From the NCBI RefSeq assembly GCF_024158125.1, contig NZ_JAMZFT010000002.1, positions 620,001 to 684,000 on the forward strand: a stretch of DNA of 64,000 bases, given 5' to 3'. The translations under genes were made by a program, and so were the position numbers. Each line of letters begins with the position of its first letter. Positions within the stretch are counted from its first letter, which is position 1. The notes under the pieces are model-generated. The model searched no databases. It was not told the DNA's origin and saw nothing but the letters and a program-made list of their open reading frames with translations. The DNA is from Futiania mangrovi. Lineage in GTDB: Bacteria; Pseudomonadota; Alphaproteobacteria; Futianiales; Futianiaceae. Positions 45,381 to 53,170 of this stretch are shown in pieces.

Positions 45381-45413
45381 AGGGGTAGGGCCGGTAGGGC
45401 CCTGCCCCTTTCC
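45381..45413 (+). terminator. hairpin terminator built from GGTAGGGCC copies
   Basis: Left arm 45381-45392 and right arm 45398-45409 pair over 12 positions with one T-G pair and a 5-base loop, followed by TTTCC. Two overlapping direct copies of GGTAGGGCC (from 45384 and 45393) lie in the left arm and loop. Placed 25 bases after the cytochrome stop and just before the convergent isomerase gene. Confidence 0.65.
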
Positions 45414-45425
45414 TGTGCAGGCGGG

Positions 45426-46265
45426 TCAGCTTGCGTCGCGGTGGCGCTCGATGCAGGTGGCCAGCACCTCGTCCGGGTCGCGCCGCCACCAATTGTCCTT
45501 CGAGAAGATCTCGACCTCGTGCAGGCCGGTGTAGCCCGCCGCTTCCACGAGGCCGCGCAGGCGCTTCAGGTCGATCACCCCGTCGCCCATCATGCCGCGG
45601 TCGAGCAGCAGGTCCGTGGTCGGCACCAGCCAGTCGCAGATGTGGTAGGCGAGGATGCGCCCCGCCCGGCCCGCGCGCGCGATCTGCGCCTCCAGGTCCG
45701 GGTCCCACCAGACGTGATAGGCGTCGATGGCGACGCCGACGCCGTCGCCCAGTCGGTCGCAGATGTCGAGCGCCTGGGCGAGCGTGTTCACGCAGGCCCG
45801 GTCGGCGGCGTACATCGGGTGCAGGGGCTCGATGGCGAGCGGCATGCCTGCAGGGCCCGCCGCCTCCAGCAGCCTTGCGATGCCGTCCTCGACCATGCGG
45901 CGGGCGTCGCGGATGTCCTTCGAGCCGTCGGGCAGCCCGCCGACCACGAGGACGAGGCAGTCCGCGCCCAGCGTCACGGCCTCCTCCAGCGCCTTCAGAT
46001 TGTCCTCGTGCGCGGCCTTGAGCCCCTCGGGCGTTGCCGCCGGGAACATGCCGCCGCGGCACAGGCCGGTCACGCGCATGCCGTGGTCGCGGACGATCCG
46101 TGCGCTTTCGGCCAGCCCTACCGCCGCAACCTGGTCGCGCCAGGGGGCGATGGCGCCGATGCCGGCGCGCGCGCAGCCCTCGACCGCCTCGCGCAGGCCC
46201 CATTGCTGGCGCACGGTCGCGAGATTGATCGAAAGCCGGTCGAGCGTCGGCGTGTCCACGGTCAT
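45426..46265 (-). CDS. sugar phosphate isomerase/epimerase family TIM barrel
   Basis: The 279-residue protein of the AP-endonuclease-2 superfamily, related to xylose isomerases, inosose dehydratases and hydroxypyruvate isomerases. Likely metal ligands are the glutamate in AIEPLHP, the aspartate in DAYHVWWD, the histidine in AYHICDW and the glutamate in HEVEIF. It is the last gene of a five-gene run with overlaps or gaps of at most about 20 bases starting at the DHDPS-like gene near 50456. The substrate is unknown. Confidence 0.82.
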   Translation of the reverse strand: MTVDTPTLDRLSINLATVRQQWGLREAVEGCARAGIGAIAPWRDQVAAVGLAESARIVRDHGMRVTGLCRGGMFPAATPEGLKAAHEDNLKALEEAVTLGADCLVLVVGGLPDGSKDIRDARRMVEDGIARLLEAAGPAGMPLAIEPLHPMYAADRACVNTLAQALDICDRLGDGVGVAIDAYHVWWDPDLEAQIARAGRAGRILAYHICDWLVPTTDLLLDRGMMGDGVIDLKRLRGLVEAAGYTGLHEVEIFSKDNWWRRDPDEVLATCIERHRDAS

Positions 46266-46271
46266 CGCAGT

Positions 46272-47435
46272 TCAGCCCACGCCGCGCACGGCCATGAGCT
46301 GGCCCATGCGCCGGCACGCAAGCTCCGGATCGCGCAGCAGACCCGCCGCGTCGGCCAGCCGGAACAGCTCGGCCAGGTGCAGGGTGGAGCGCGCGCTCTC
46401 CTGCCCGCCGATCATGGTGAAATGGTCCTGAAGCCCATTTGCCCACGCCAGGAACACGATGCCCGTCTTGTAGAAGCGGGTGGGTGCCTTGAAGATGTGG
46501 CGCGACAGCGGCACGGTCGGCGCGAGGATCTCGTGGAAGCGCGCCTCGTCGCCCTGCGACAGCGCCGCGAGCGCGGCGGCCGCCGCCGGTGCGATGGCGT
46601 CGAAGATGCCGAGCAGCGCGTCGGAATGGCCCGCCTCGTCGCCCGCGATCAGTTCCGCATAGTTGAAGTCGTCGCCCGTGTACATGCGCACGCCCGCGGG
46701 CAGCTTGCGGCGCATGGCGATCTCCTTCTCCTTCGACAGGAGCGAGATCTTGATGCCGTCCACCTTGGCGGCGTTGTCGGCGAGGACGGCCAGGCAGGTG
46801 TCCATCGCCGCCATGTGGTCCTTCGATCCCCAATAGCCTTCGAGCGCGGGATCGAACATCTCGCCCAGCCAGTGGATGATGACCGGCTCCTTCACCTGGG
46901 AGAGGACGCGGCCATAGACGCGGGCGTAGTCGTCTGGTCCCTTCGCACAGGCGGCGAGCGCCCGGCTCGCCATCAGGATGATGCGGCCGCCGACCTTCTC
47001 GATGGCGGCGATCTGCTGCTCATAGGCGGCGATCACGTCGTTGACGGTCTGGCCGGGAGCGGGCGCGAGGTGGTCGGTGCCCGCGCCGGAAAAGACGAGG
47101 CCCTGCGGATGGTCCTTCGCGGCCTCGACCGAGCGGCGGATGAGCTCCAGCGCGGTCGTCCAGTCGAGGCCCATGCCGCGCTGGGCGGTGTCCATCGCTT
47201 CCGCCACGCCGAGGCCGAGGTCCCAGAGCGAGGTGCGGAAGGCAATCGTCCGCTCCCAGTCCACGGCCGCGTCGAGCCAGGGGTCGGCCTCCGCCAGCGG
47301 GTCGCAGACGACATGGGCGGCTGCGAAGGCGACGCGGTTGAAGCCGCCCGCCTGACGGGCCGGGTAGTCGCGGGGCGGGGCGGTCACGAAGCGCTCGGTG
47401 CCGCCGCCCGGCTTGGGAAGGATCACGTGGGGCAT
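46272..47435 (-). CDS. DUF993 (dihydrodipicolinate synthase-like) protein
   Basis: The 387-residue protein is recognisable as DUF993 from segments such as RFVTAPPRDYPARQAGGFNRVAFAAAHVV near the start, GLVFSGAGTDHL, IIHWLGEMFDPALEGYWGS and MYTGDDFNYAELI. The family is a TIM-barrel aldolase relative without a proven reaction that often sits with Gfo/Idh/MocA dehydrogenases and sugar isomerases, exactly the arrangement here. Spacing to both neighbours is under 20 bases. Confidence 0.8.
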   Translation of the reverse strand: MPHVILPKPGGGTERFVTAPPRDYPARQAGGFNRVAFAAAHVVCDPLAEADPWLDAAVDWERTIAFRTSLWDLGLGVAEAMDTAQRGMGLDWTTALELIRRSVEAAKDHPQGLVFSGAGTDHLAPAPGQTVNDVIAAYEQQIAAIEKVGGRIILMASRALAACAKGPDDYARVYGRVLSQVKEPVIIHWLGEMFDPALEGYWGSKDHMAAMDTCLAVLADNAAKVDGIKISLLSKEKEIAMRRKLPAGVRMYTGDDFNYAELIAGDEAGHSDALLGIFDAIAPAAAAALAALSQGDEARFHEILAPTVPLSRHIFKAPTRFYKTGIVFLAWANGLQDHFTMIGGQESARSTLHLAELFRLADAAGLLRDPELACRRMGQLMAVRGVG

Positions 47436-47454
47436 GGGGTGGGCGCCTTCCGTC

Positions 47455-48606
47455 TCAGAGCGTCAGCGCGGGCACATCGAGCCACTTGCGTTCGCGCCAG
47501 CTTTCAAGCCCGAGTTCCGCAAGCTGCACGCCCTTGGCACCCTCCATCAGCGTGTATTTCCAGGGCGTGTCCTCGACGATGTGGCGCAGGAACATCTCCC
47601 ACTGGATCTTGAAGCCGTTCTCGTTCGCGCCTCGGTCGGGCACCTCGGCCCAGTCGTCGAAGAAATTGTGGGTCTGCGGCTGGTCCGGGTTCCAGACGGG
47701 CTTGGGCGTGTTCACACGGTCCTGCGTCCAGCAGCGCGTGAGGCCCGCCACCGCCGAGCCGTTCACGCCGTCGGCCTGGAAGGTCACCAGGTCGTCGCGC
47801 CGCACCCGCACGCACCAGGAGGAGTTGAGCTGCGCGACAACGCCGCCCTCAAGCTCGAACGTCGCATAGGCCGCGTCGTCGGCGTCGGCGTCATAGGGCT
47901 GGCCCTGCTCGTCCCAGCGCTGCGGGATGTGCGTCGCGCCGCGGCAGGAGACGGCCTTCACCTCCCCGAACAGGTTGTCGAGCACGTAGCGCCAGTGGCA
48001 CAGCATGTCGAGGATGATGCCGCCGCCGTCCTTCGTGCGGTAGTTCCAGCTCGGCCGTTGCGCGGGCTCCAGGTCGCCCTCGAACACCCAGTAGCCGAAC
48101 TCCCCCCGGACCGACAGCAGCCGGCCGAAGAAGCCCGCGTCCTTGAGCCGCTTCATCTTGAGGAGGCCCGGCAGGAACAGCTTGTCCTGCACCACGCCAT
48201 GCTTGATGCCCTTCGCCTGCGCATGGCGCGCGACGTCGAGCGCGTCGGAGAGCTTGTCGGCGATCGGCTTCTCGCAATAGACGTGCTTGCCTGCGTCGAT
48301 CGCCTTGCGCAGAAGCTCGCAGCGCATCTGCGTGGTCCCTGCGTCGAAGAAGATCGGGCAGGTCTCGTCCTTCAGCGCGGCGTCGAGGTCCGTGGTCCAG
48401 CGGGTGAGGCCGTGCGCCCTGGCGAGGCCTGCGATCTTGTCGGCGTTGCGCCCGACGATCAGCGGCTCCGGCATCAGCCGGTCGCCGTTCGACAGCGCGA
48501 CGCCGCCTTGCGCCCGGATCGCCAGTATCGAGCGGATCAGGTGCTGGTTCATCCCCATGCGGCCCGTGACGCCGTGCATGATGATGCCGATGGACCGTTC
48601 AGCCAT
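47455..48606 (-). CDS. Gfo/Idh/MocA family NAD(P)-dependent oxidoreductase
   Basis: The 383-residue protein has an N-terminal Rossmann domain, although the GxGxxG turn is degenerate (GIIMHGVTGRMGMN), then the EKPIADKL motif with catalytic lysine (about residue 116) and a C-terminal alpha/beta domain. These enzymes oxidise or reduce cyclic polyols and sugars. Its start is only 6 bases after the ABC ATPase stop, placing it in the same operon. Confidence 0.85.
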   Translation of the reverse strand: MAERSIGIIMHGVTGRMGMNQHLIRSILAIRAQGGVALSNGDRLMPEPLIVGRNADKIAGLARAHGLTRWTTDLDAALKDETCPIFFDAGTTQMRCELLRKAIDAGKHVYCEKPIADKLSDALDVARHAQAKGIKHGVVQDKLFLPGLLKMKRLKDAGFFGRLLSVRGEFGYWVFEGDLEPAQRPSWNYRTKDGGGIILDMLCHWRYVLDNLFGEVKAVSCRGATHIPQRWDEQGQPYDADADDAAYATFELEGGVVAQLNSSWCVRVRRDDLVTFQADGVNGSAVAGLTRCWTQDRVNTPKPVWNPDQPQTHNFFDDWAEVPDRGANENGFKIQWEMFLRHIVEDTPWKYTLMEGAKGVQLAELGLESWRERKWLDVPALTL

Positions 48607-48612
48607 TGGGGC

Positions 48613-49413
48613 TCACTCCATTCCGAGAAGGTCGTAGATGCGCCGCGCGTAGACGCCGAACTCCGGCGATTGCCGCATGTCGAGGCGGCGGGGATAGGGA
48701 AGGTCGATGGCGAAGAAATCGGCCATGCGCGCGGGCCCGGCGGTCAGCACCGCGCAGTGCGAACCCATGAGCACCGCCTCCTGGATCGAATGCGTGACGA
48801 ACAGGATCGTCTTGCCGCTTTCCGCCCAGATTCGCAGAAGTTCGAGGTTCATCCGCTCCCGCGTGAGCGCGTCGAGCGCGCCGAACGGCTCGTCCATCAG
48901 CACGAGCTTCGGATCGTGGACGAGCGCGCGCGCGATCGCGGCGCGCTGCTGCATGCCGCCCGACAGCTCGTAGGGCCGCTTCTCCTCGAAGCCTTCGAGG
49001 CCGACAAGTTTCAGCAGGTCGCGGGCGCGCTCCTTCGCCTCCTGCATGGGCAGGCCCAGGATTTCCGCCGGCAGCAGCACGTTCTGCAGGATTGTGCGCC
49101 ACTTCAGAAGCAGGGGCTGCTGGAACACCATGCCGACGTCGCGGCCGGGCTGGAAGGGATGGGCGGGGTCGCCGATCTCAACCGTGCCGCCGTCGTGGCC
49201 GTGCAGGCCGGCGAGGATCTTCAGCACGGTCGTCTTGCCGCAGCCCGACGGGCCAACAAGGGCCACAAGCTCCCCCTCGGTCACCGACATGGTCACGTCG
49301 GACACGGCCAGGAACTCCTGCCCGCCGGTGCGATAGATCTTCTTCACGCCCTCCATGCGGATGAAGGGCCGCCCGGTTTCTGCGGGCGCGGGTGTCGCCG
49401 TCATGCCAGCCAC
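48613..49413 (-). CDS. ABC transporter ATP-binding protein (SsuB/TauB/ThiZ type)
   Basis: The 266-residue ATPase has Walker A GPSGCGKTT (about residues 53-61), the Q loop VFQQPLLLKW, signature LSGGMQQR, Walker B LVLMDEPFGALD and the H loop FVTHS. It groups with ATPases of nitrate/sulfonate/pyrimidine-precursor importers, fitting the NMT1-like binding protein at 51289 and permease at 55768, which are encoded in separate units. It overlaps the DHDPS-like gene by 13 bases. Confidence 0.88.
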   Translation of the reverse strand: MAGMTATPAPAETGRPFIRMEGVKKIYRTGGQEFLAVSDVTMSVTEGELVALVGPSGCGKTTVLKILAGLHGHDGGTVEIGDPAHPFQPGRDVGMVFQQPLLLKWRTILQNVLLPAEILGLPMQEAKERARDLLKLVGLEGFEEKRPYELSGGMQQRAAIARALVHDPKLVLMDEPFGALDALTRERMNLELLRIWAESGKTILFVTHSIQEAVLMGSHCAVLTAGPARMADFFAIDLPYPRRLDMRQSPEFGVYARRIYDLLGME

Positions 49414-50456
49414 CTTTCACGGTTCCCGGCGACGAAGGAATTGTCGGCCAGGTGCGGATAGGCCGCGCACACGCGGTCGATCTCGTCCGCCTGGCCCGGG
49501 CCCAATCCCTCTTCGGGATCGAGCAGGACCATGTTTTCAAGCAGGCCCTGCCGGCGCAACACCTCGTGGCACCCGGCGATGCATCCGGCGAAGTCGTTGG
49601 CGACGTCGAACAGCGCGCCGTTTGCGTCGGTCAGTTGCGCGTCGAGCGTAAGCAACTCCGCCGGGATCTGTCCGCTGTCGGCGGCGGCGTGCGCGCGCTC
49701 CAGCATCTCGACCGCGGTCTTCGTCCAGACCGACCACTGACCAAGCAGGCCACCCCGGATGCACAGCGTCACCTCGTCCGCCCCGCGCCGCACCCGGTAG
49801 GGCGTCAGCAGGTCGAGCAATATGTGGTCGTCATTGCCCGTGTAGAGGGTGATGCGCTCCTCCGCGCCCGCCTCTGCCACGCCACGCACGACGTCCAGCG
49901 TACGGTAGCGGTTGAAGGGCGCGATCTTGATGGCGACGGCGTTGTCGATCTCCGCAAACCGCTGCCAGAATCGCGCGGACAGGTCCGGCCCGCCCACGGC
50001 GCGCTGCAAATAGAAGCCGACGATGGGCATGACGCGCGCGACCGCCGCGCAATGGGCGACCATCTCGTCTTCGGACGTGCCGCCGAGGGCTGCGAGCGAC
50101 AGGAGGCCTGCGTGATAGCCGAGGGCGCGCGCCGTCTCCGCCTCCCTTACCGCCTGCGCCGTGGGTCCGGCGAGGCCCGCGATCATCACCAGCGGCCGGC
50201 CGGTCCAGTCGGCGGCGGTCTCCATCGCCGTGCGCAGGACAGGCGCGTAGAGGCCCGCTTCGCGGATCGCGAACTGCGTCGTGTGCACGCCGACCGCGAG
50301 CCCGCCCGCGCCCGCGTCGATGTAATAGCGGGTGAGCGCGCGCTGGCGGCGGGTGTCGAGCGTGCGGTCCGGGGTCAGCGCCAGGGGGTGGGCAGGAATG
50401 ACCACGCCGCGCCGCAAATTCTCCAGAACCGCCCCGGGAATGTCCTGCCAGTGCAC
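49401..50456 (-). CDS. dihydrodipicolinate synthase family aldolase-like protein
   Basis: TIM-barrel protein of about 351 residues of the DapA/NanA superfamily, with GAGGLAVGVHTTQFAIRE near residue 50, GFYLQRAVGG and VAIKIAPFNRYRTLD, whose lysine is the Schiff-base candidate. Such enzymes cleave or form C-C bonds using pyruvate-like ketoacids. The GTG at 50456 has AGAGG nine bases upstream; GTG at 50465 is possible. An AAGTAA-N7-GTTAT operator sits immediately upstream. First gene of the putative five-gene catabolic operon. Confidence 0.8.
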   Translation of the reverse strand: MHWQDIPGAVLENLRRGVVIPAHPLALTPDRTLDTRRQRALTRYYIDAGAGGLAVGVHTTQFAIREAGLYAPVLRTAMETAADWTGRPLVMIAGLAGPTAQAVREAETARALGYHAGLLSLAALGGTSEDEMVAHCAAVARVMPIVGFYLQRAVGGPDLSARFWQRFAEIDNAVAIKIAPFNRYRTLDVVRGVAEAGAEERITLYTGNDDHILLDLLTPYRVRRGADEVTLCIRGGLLGQWSVWTKTAVEMLERAHAAADSGQIPAELLTLDAQLTDANGALFDVANDFAGCIAGCHEVLRRQGLLENMVLLDPEEGLGPGQADEIDRVCAAYPHLADNSFVAGNRERWLA

Positions 50457-50471
50457 CGCCTTCACCCTCTT

Positions 50472-50491
50472 AAGTAACCGTGTGGTTATTT
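50472..50491. promoter_or_regulatory. operator site A, AAGTAA-N7-GTTAT
   Basis: A 20-base palindrome with 8-base arms and one mismatch (AAGTAACC, GTGT, GGTTATTT) directly before the DHDPS-like gene and after the end of the first TetR gene. It is one of four sites with the same spacing in this region and the most symmetric of them. Confidence 0.7.
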
Positions 50492-50514
50492 CTAGGAGCG
50501 GCCCGCCGGAGAAG

Positions 50515-51195
50515 TCAAGCGTCCCGCCGCAGCGGACGCAGATAGCCGAGCACCACTTCCACCATGTGCGCACGGCGGCGTGCCAGTTGCTCCGGCGCCT
50601 CCAGGTCGCGGTCGAAGATGAAGGAGAGGGTGTGCCGGTTCGACAGGTAGAAATATCCCAGAGACGCGATGGAGATGTAGAGGTCGACCGGATCGACGCC
50701 GGAGCGGAAGACACCCTCCGCCTCGCCCTTGCGCAGGATCTGCGCGATCATCTCGGCGAAGGGGGAGTGCATGGCGCGCGCCTGCGACGAGCGTTTCAGA
50801 TGGCGCGCGCCGTGCAGGTTCTCGGAATTGAGAAGGCTAATGAATTCAGGGTGTTCGATGTAGTGATCCCAGGTTGTCTCGACCAGCTTGCGCATCGCCT
50901 CCGCCGGCGGCAGGTGCTCAAGGTCGAGGGCCCGTTCGCGCGTGCGGATCGCCGCATAGGCGTTTTCCAGCACGGCAAGGAACAGCGCCTCCTTGTCGCC
51001 GAAATAGTGGTAGAGCATGCGCTTGTTGGTGCCTGCGCGCGCCGCGATGTCGGCGATCCGGGCGCCTGCCAGCCCGCGGTGCGAGAACTCGTGCGTCGCG
51101 GCTTCCATGATCCGGCGGCGGGTCCGCTCGGGGTCGCGTTTCTGCGGGGTTGCGGGCTTTTCCGCCCGGCGTTCCGGCTTGACAGCGGTTTCCAT
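50515..51195 (-). CDS. TetR-family regulator (first of two paralogues)
   Basis: The 226-residue protein has an N-terminal HTH (GARIADIAARAGTNKRMLYHYFGDKEALFLAVLE, about residues 45-78) and an all-helical ligand domain containing LLNSENLHGARHL, shared word for word with the second TetR at 55115. The NKRMLYHYFGDKE recognition region resembles RutR-like regulators. The ATG at 51195 has AAGGG eight bases upstream. It probably binds the AAGTAA-N7-GTTAY sites beside its own start and beside the operon downstream. Confidence 0.88.
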   Translation of the reverse strand: METAVKPERRAEKPATPQKRDPERTRRRIMEAATHEFSHRGLAGARIADIAARAGTNKRMLYHYFGDKEALFLAVLENAYAAIRTRERALDLEHLPPAEAMRKLVETTWDHYIEHPEFISLLNSENLHGARHLKRSSQARAMHSPFAEMIAQILRKGEAEGVFRSGVDPVDLYISIASLGYFYLSNRHTLSFIFDRDLEAPEQLARRRAHMVEVVLGYLRPLRRDA

Positions 51196-51208
51196 CGCAA
51201 GCACCCTT

Positions 51209-51228
51209 AAGTAATCAGTGAGTTACAA
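51209..51228. promoter_or_regulatory. operator site B, AAGTAA-N7-GTTAC
   Basis: AAGTAATCAGTGAGTTACAA, in the divergent gap between the TetR gene (start 51195) and the binding-protein gene (start 51289). The spacing of the half-sites equals that of sites A, C and D. It could control both genes. Confidence 0.68.
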
Positions 51229-51288
51229 TCATGCGGCTGGACCGCGGCGTCAATCGGAACCGGTTACCAGACCCAATGGGGAGAAGTC

Positions 51289-52275
51289 ATGCGGAAGGGA
51301 TGGATCGCGCTGGCAGCGCTGTTCGCCGTGTCGTCGGCACAGGCGGCGGAAAAGACGGAAATTGATTTCGTCCTCAACTGGATCGCCGGTGGCGACCATG
51401 CCCCCTACTACTACGCCCAGCAGGAGGGCTGGTACGAGAAGGCGGGCATCGACCTGAACATCGAGCAGGGCAAGGGGTCGGCCGCCGCCGTCCAGCGCAC
51501 CGGCATCGGTCAGACCGACATCGGTCTCGCCGACATGGGCACCGCGCTGGTCGCGCGCGGCAAGGGCGCCAACGTCGTGGCGGTGATGAACGTCTACGCC
51601 AACTCGCCCTACGGCATGTACTGGCTGAAATCCTCGGGCATCAAGGGCATCCAGGACTTCCCCGGCCACAAGATCGGCAACCCGCCGTCGGATGCTGCCC
51701 GCGCCATGTGGCCGGCGCTTGCCAAGAAGAACGGCCTCGACCCCAATTCGGTCACCTGGGTCAATGTGCAGCCGAACGCCAAGCTCGCGGCGCTGAAGGC
51801 CAAGTCGATCGACATCACCACGTCGTTCTACAACATCCACCACATCTTCCAGCGCGAGCTGGGCGATGACATGGGCTTCTTCAAGTGGTCGGAGCTGGGC
51901 ATCAACCCCTATGGCAACTCGCTGTTCGTGAACGCGAACTTCCTGGGCGAGAACCAGAAGGCGGTGCAGGCGTTCGTCGATGTCACGCAGCGCGCCTTCC
52001 GCTTCTGCGTCGATAATCCGCAGCCCTGCGTGGAGGCTCTGGTGGCGGCGAACACCGGCCTGAAGGTCGACAACGAGCTGCAGAACTGGGCGCTCGTGGT
52101 CGAGCTGATGACCGACAAGACCTCGCAGAACGTTGCGTTGGGCGCCTTCGACGATGCGCGGATGAAGGACGACTACGCGCTGGTTGAGACCTATTTCGAC
52201 CTCGAGCAGCCGTTCGACGTGAAGACGATCTACACCAACGCCTTCCTCGACAAGTCGATCAAGATGCCGAAGTAA
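51289..52275 (+). CDS. ABC transporter substrate-binding protein, NMT1/THI5-like
   Basis: Periplasmic binding protein of 328 residues with a signal peptide ending in SSAQAAEK (about residue 20), then the typical NMT1/THI5 start EIDFVLNWIAGGDHAPYYYAQQEGWYEKAGID. The family binds thiamine-pyrimidine precursors, riboflavin, sulfonates, nitrate and aromatic acids; the ligand here is unknown. It is monocistronic, with operator B upstream and a strong terminator downstream, so it can be made in excess over the membrane components encoded elsewhere in the region. Confidence 0.87.
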   Translation: MRKGWIALAALFAVSSAQAAEKTEIDFVLNWIAGGDHAPYYYAQQEGWYEKAGIDLNIEQGKGSAAAVQRTGIGQTDIGLADMGTALVARGKGANVVAVMNVYANSPYGMYWLKSSGIKGIQDFPGHKIGNPPSDAARAMWPALAKKNGLDPNSVTWVNVQPNAKLAALKAKSIDITTSFYNIHHIFQRELGDDMGFFKWSELGINPYGNSLFVNANFLGENQKAVQAFVDVTQRAFRFCVDNPQPCVEALVAANTGLKVDNELQNWALVVELMTDKTSQNVALGAFDDARMKDDYALVETYFDLEQPFDVKTIYTNAFLDKSIKMPK

Positions 52276-52302
52276 GGCAGCAACGACAGAGCACGCGACA
52301 GG

Positions 52303-52331
52303 GGGCCGCCGGGGCGATCCGGCGGCCCTTT
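52303..52331 (+). terminator. Rho-independent terminator after the binding-protein gene
   Basis: A perfect 10-bp GC stem (52303-52312 with 52319-52328), 6-base loop and TTT. It lies between the convergent stops of the binding-protein and GNAT genes. Confidence 0.75.
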
Positions 52332-52342
52332 GCGTCTGCGCG

Positions 52343-53170
52343 TCAGGCGAGTTCGGGCCCGGCGATGGCGGCGATGAGGTCTGGCGTGCCCGCGGGCGCG
52401 GCGCCGAGCGCCATTCGCGTGAAGGGACGCAGGCGCTGGAAGCCAAGTCCTTCAAGCATCACCGCAAAGCCGGGAGCGGCGTCGCGGGCGTCGACGCTGA
52501 CCGCCGCGCCCTCGCCGATCTGCGCCAGGACCTTGCGGAAGAGCGACTGCGCGCGCGCCGGATCCGCCGCGACGACGGGGCCGATGTGATGGGCGGCGCG
52601 CCCGTCGCGCGACAGGGCGAAACCGTCGGCGGCGAGCGCGTGAGGACCGCGTGCGGCGAGGTGGGCGAGCACCTCCGGCCGCGCGACGCCAAGCGCCCGG
52701 GCGTCGAGCGCAGCGGCGCGCTCCAGCACCGCCGGATCGGGCAGGGCGGGGGGCGGGCAGGGCCTGACCTCGCCCGGCCGCTTCCAGCGCGTGATCTCGA
52801 AGCGCGCCTTGAAGCCCTGCCGCCGATAGATCGGCAGGCCCTCCGGCGTCGCGTCGAGCTGCGGGGGCAGGCCGCGCGCCAGCGAGGCGGCGACGGCATG
52901 GGCGAGCAGGCGGCTCGCGTGACCCGAGCCCCGCGCGCGCTTCAGCGTCAGCACCATGGAGACCCAGGCGGTTGCGGGCCGATAGGGCAGGAGCGCCGCA
53001 CTTGCGACGACCGTACCCTCCTCGCGCACGCCCCAGACCGCACCCCGGTCGAGGAACACCTGCCAGTCGGCGGCGACCTGGTTCCAGCTCGCGTCTGCCG
53101 ACAGCGCGAGGAGATCGGCCATGTCGCCCGCGCTCAAGGCCTCGATGGGCGGGACCTCAGAACTTGCCAT
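52343..53170 (-). CDS. GNAT family N-acetyltransferase
   Basis: The 275-residue protein has a GNAT domain in its first half: VSMVLTLKRARGSGHASRLLAHAV is the acetyl-CoA-binding motif A (R/Q-x-x-G-x-G/A form, about residues 75-95). The C-terminal half resembles a second, degenerate GNAT fold (YRRQGFKARFEITRWK, HHIGPVVAADPARAQSLF), as in tandem GNAT proteins. Its start overlaps the epimerase stop by 14 bases, so it is the last gene of the PhyH unit. Substrate unknown. Confidence 0.8.
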   Translation of the reverse strand: MASSEVPPIEALSAGDMADLLALSADASWNQVAADWQVFLDRGAVWGVREEGTVVASAALLPYRPATAWVSMVLTLKRARGSGHASRLLAHAVAASLARGLPPQLDATPEGLPIYRRQGFKARFEITRWKRPGEVRPCPPPALPDPAVLERAAALDARALGVARPEVLAHLAARGPHALAADGFALSRDGRAAHHIGPVVAADPARAQSLFRKVLAQIGEGAAVSVDARDAAPGFAVMLEGLGFQRLRPFTRMALGAAPAGTPDLIAAIAGPELA

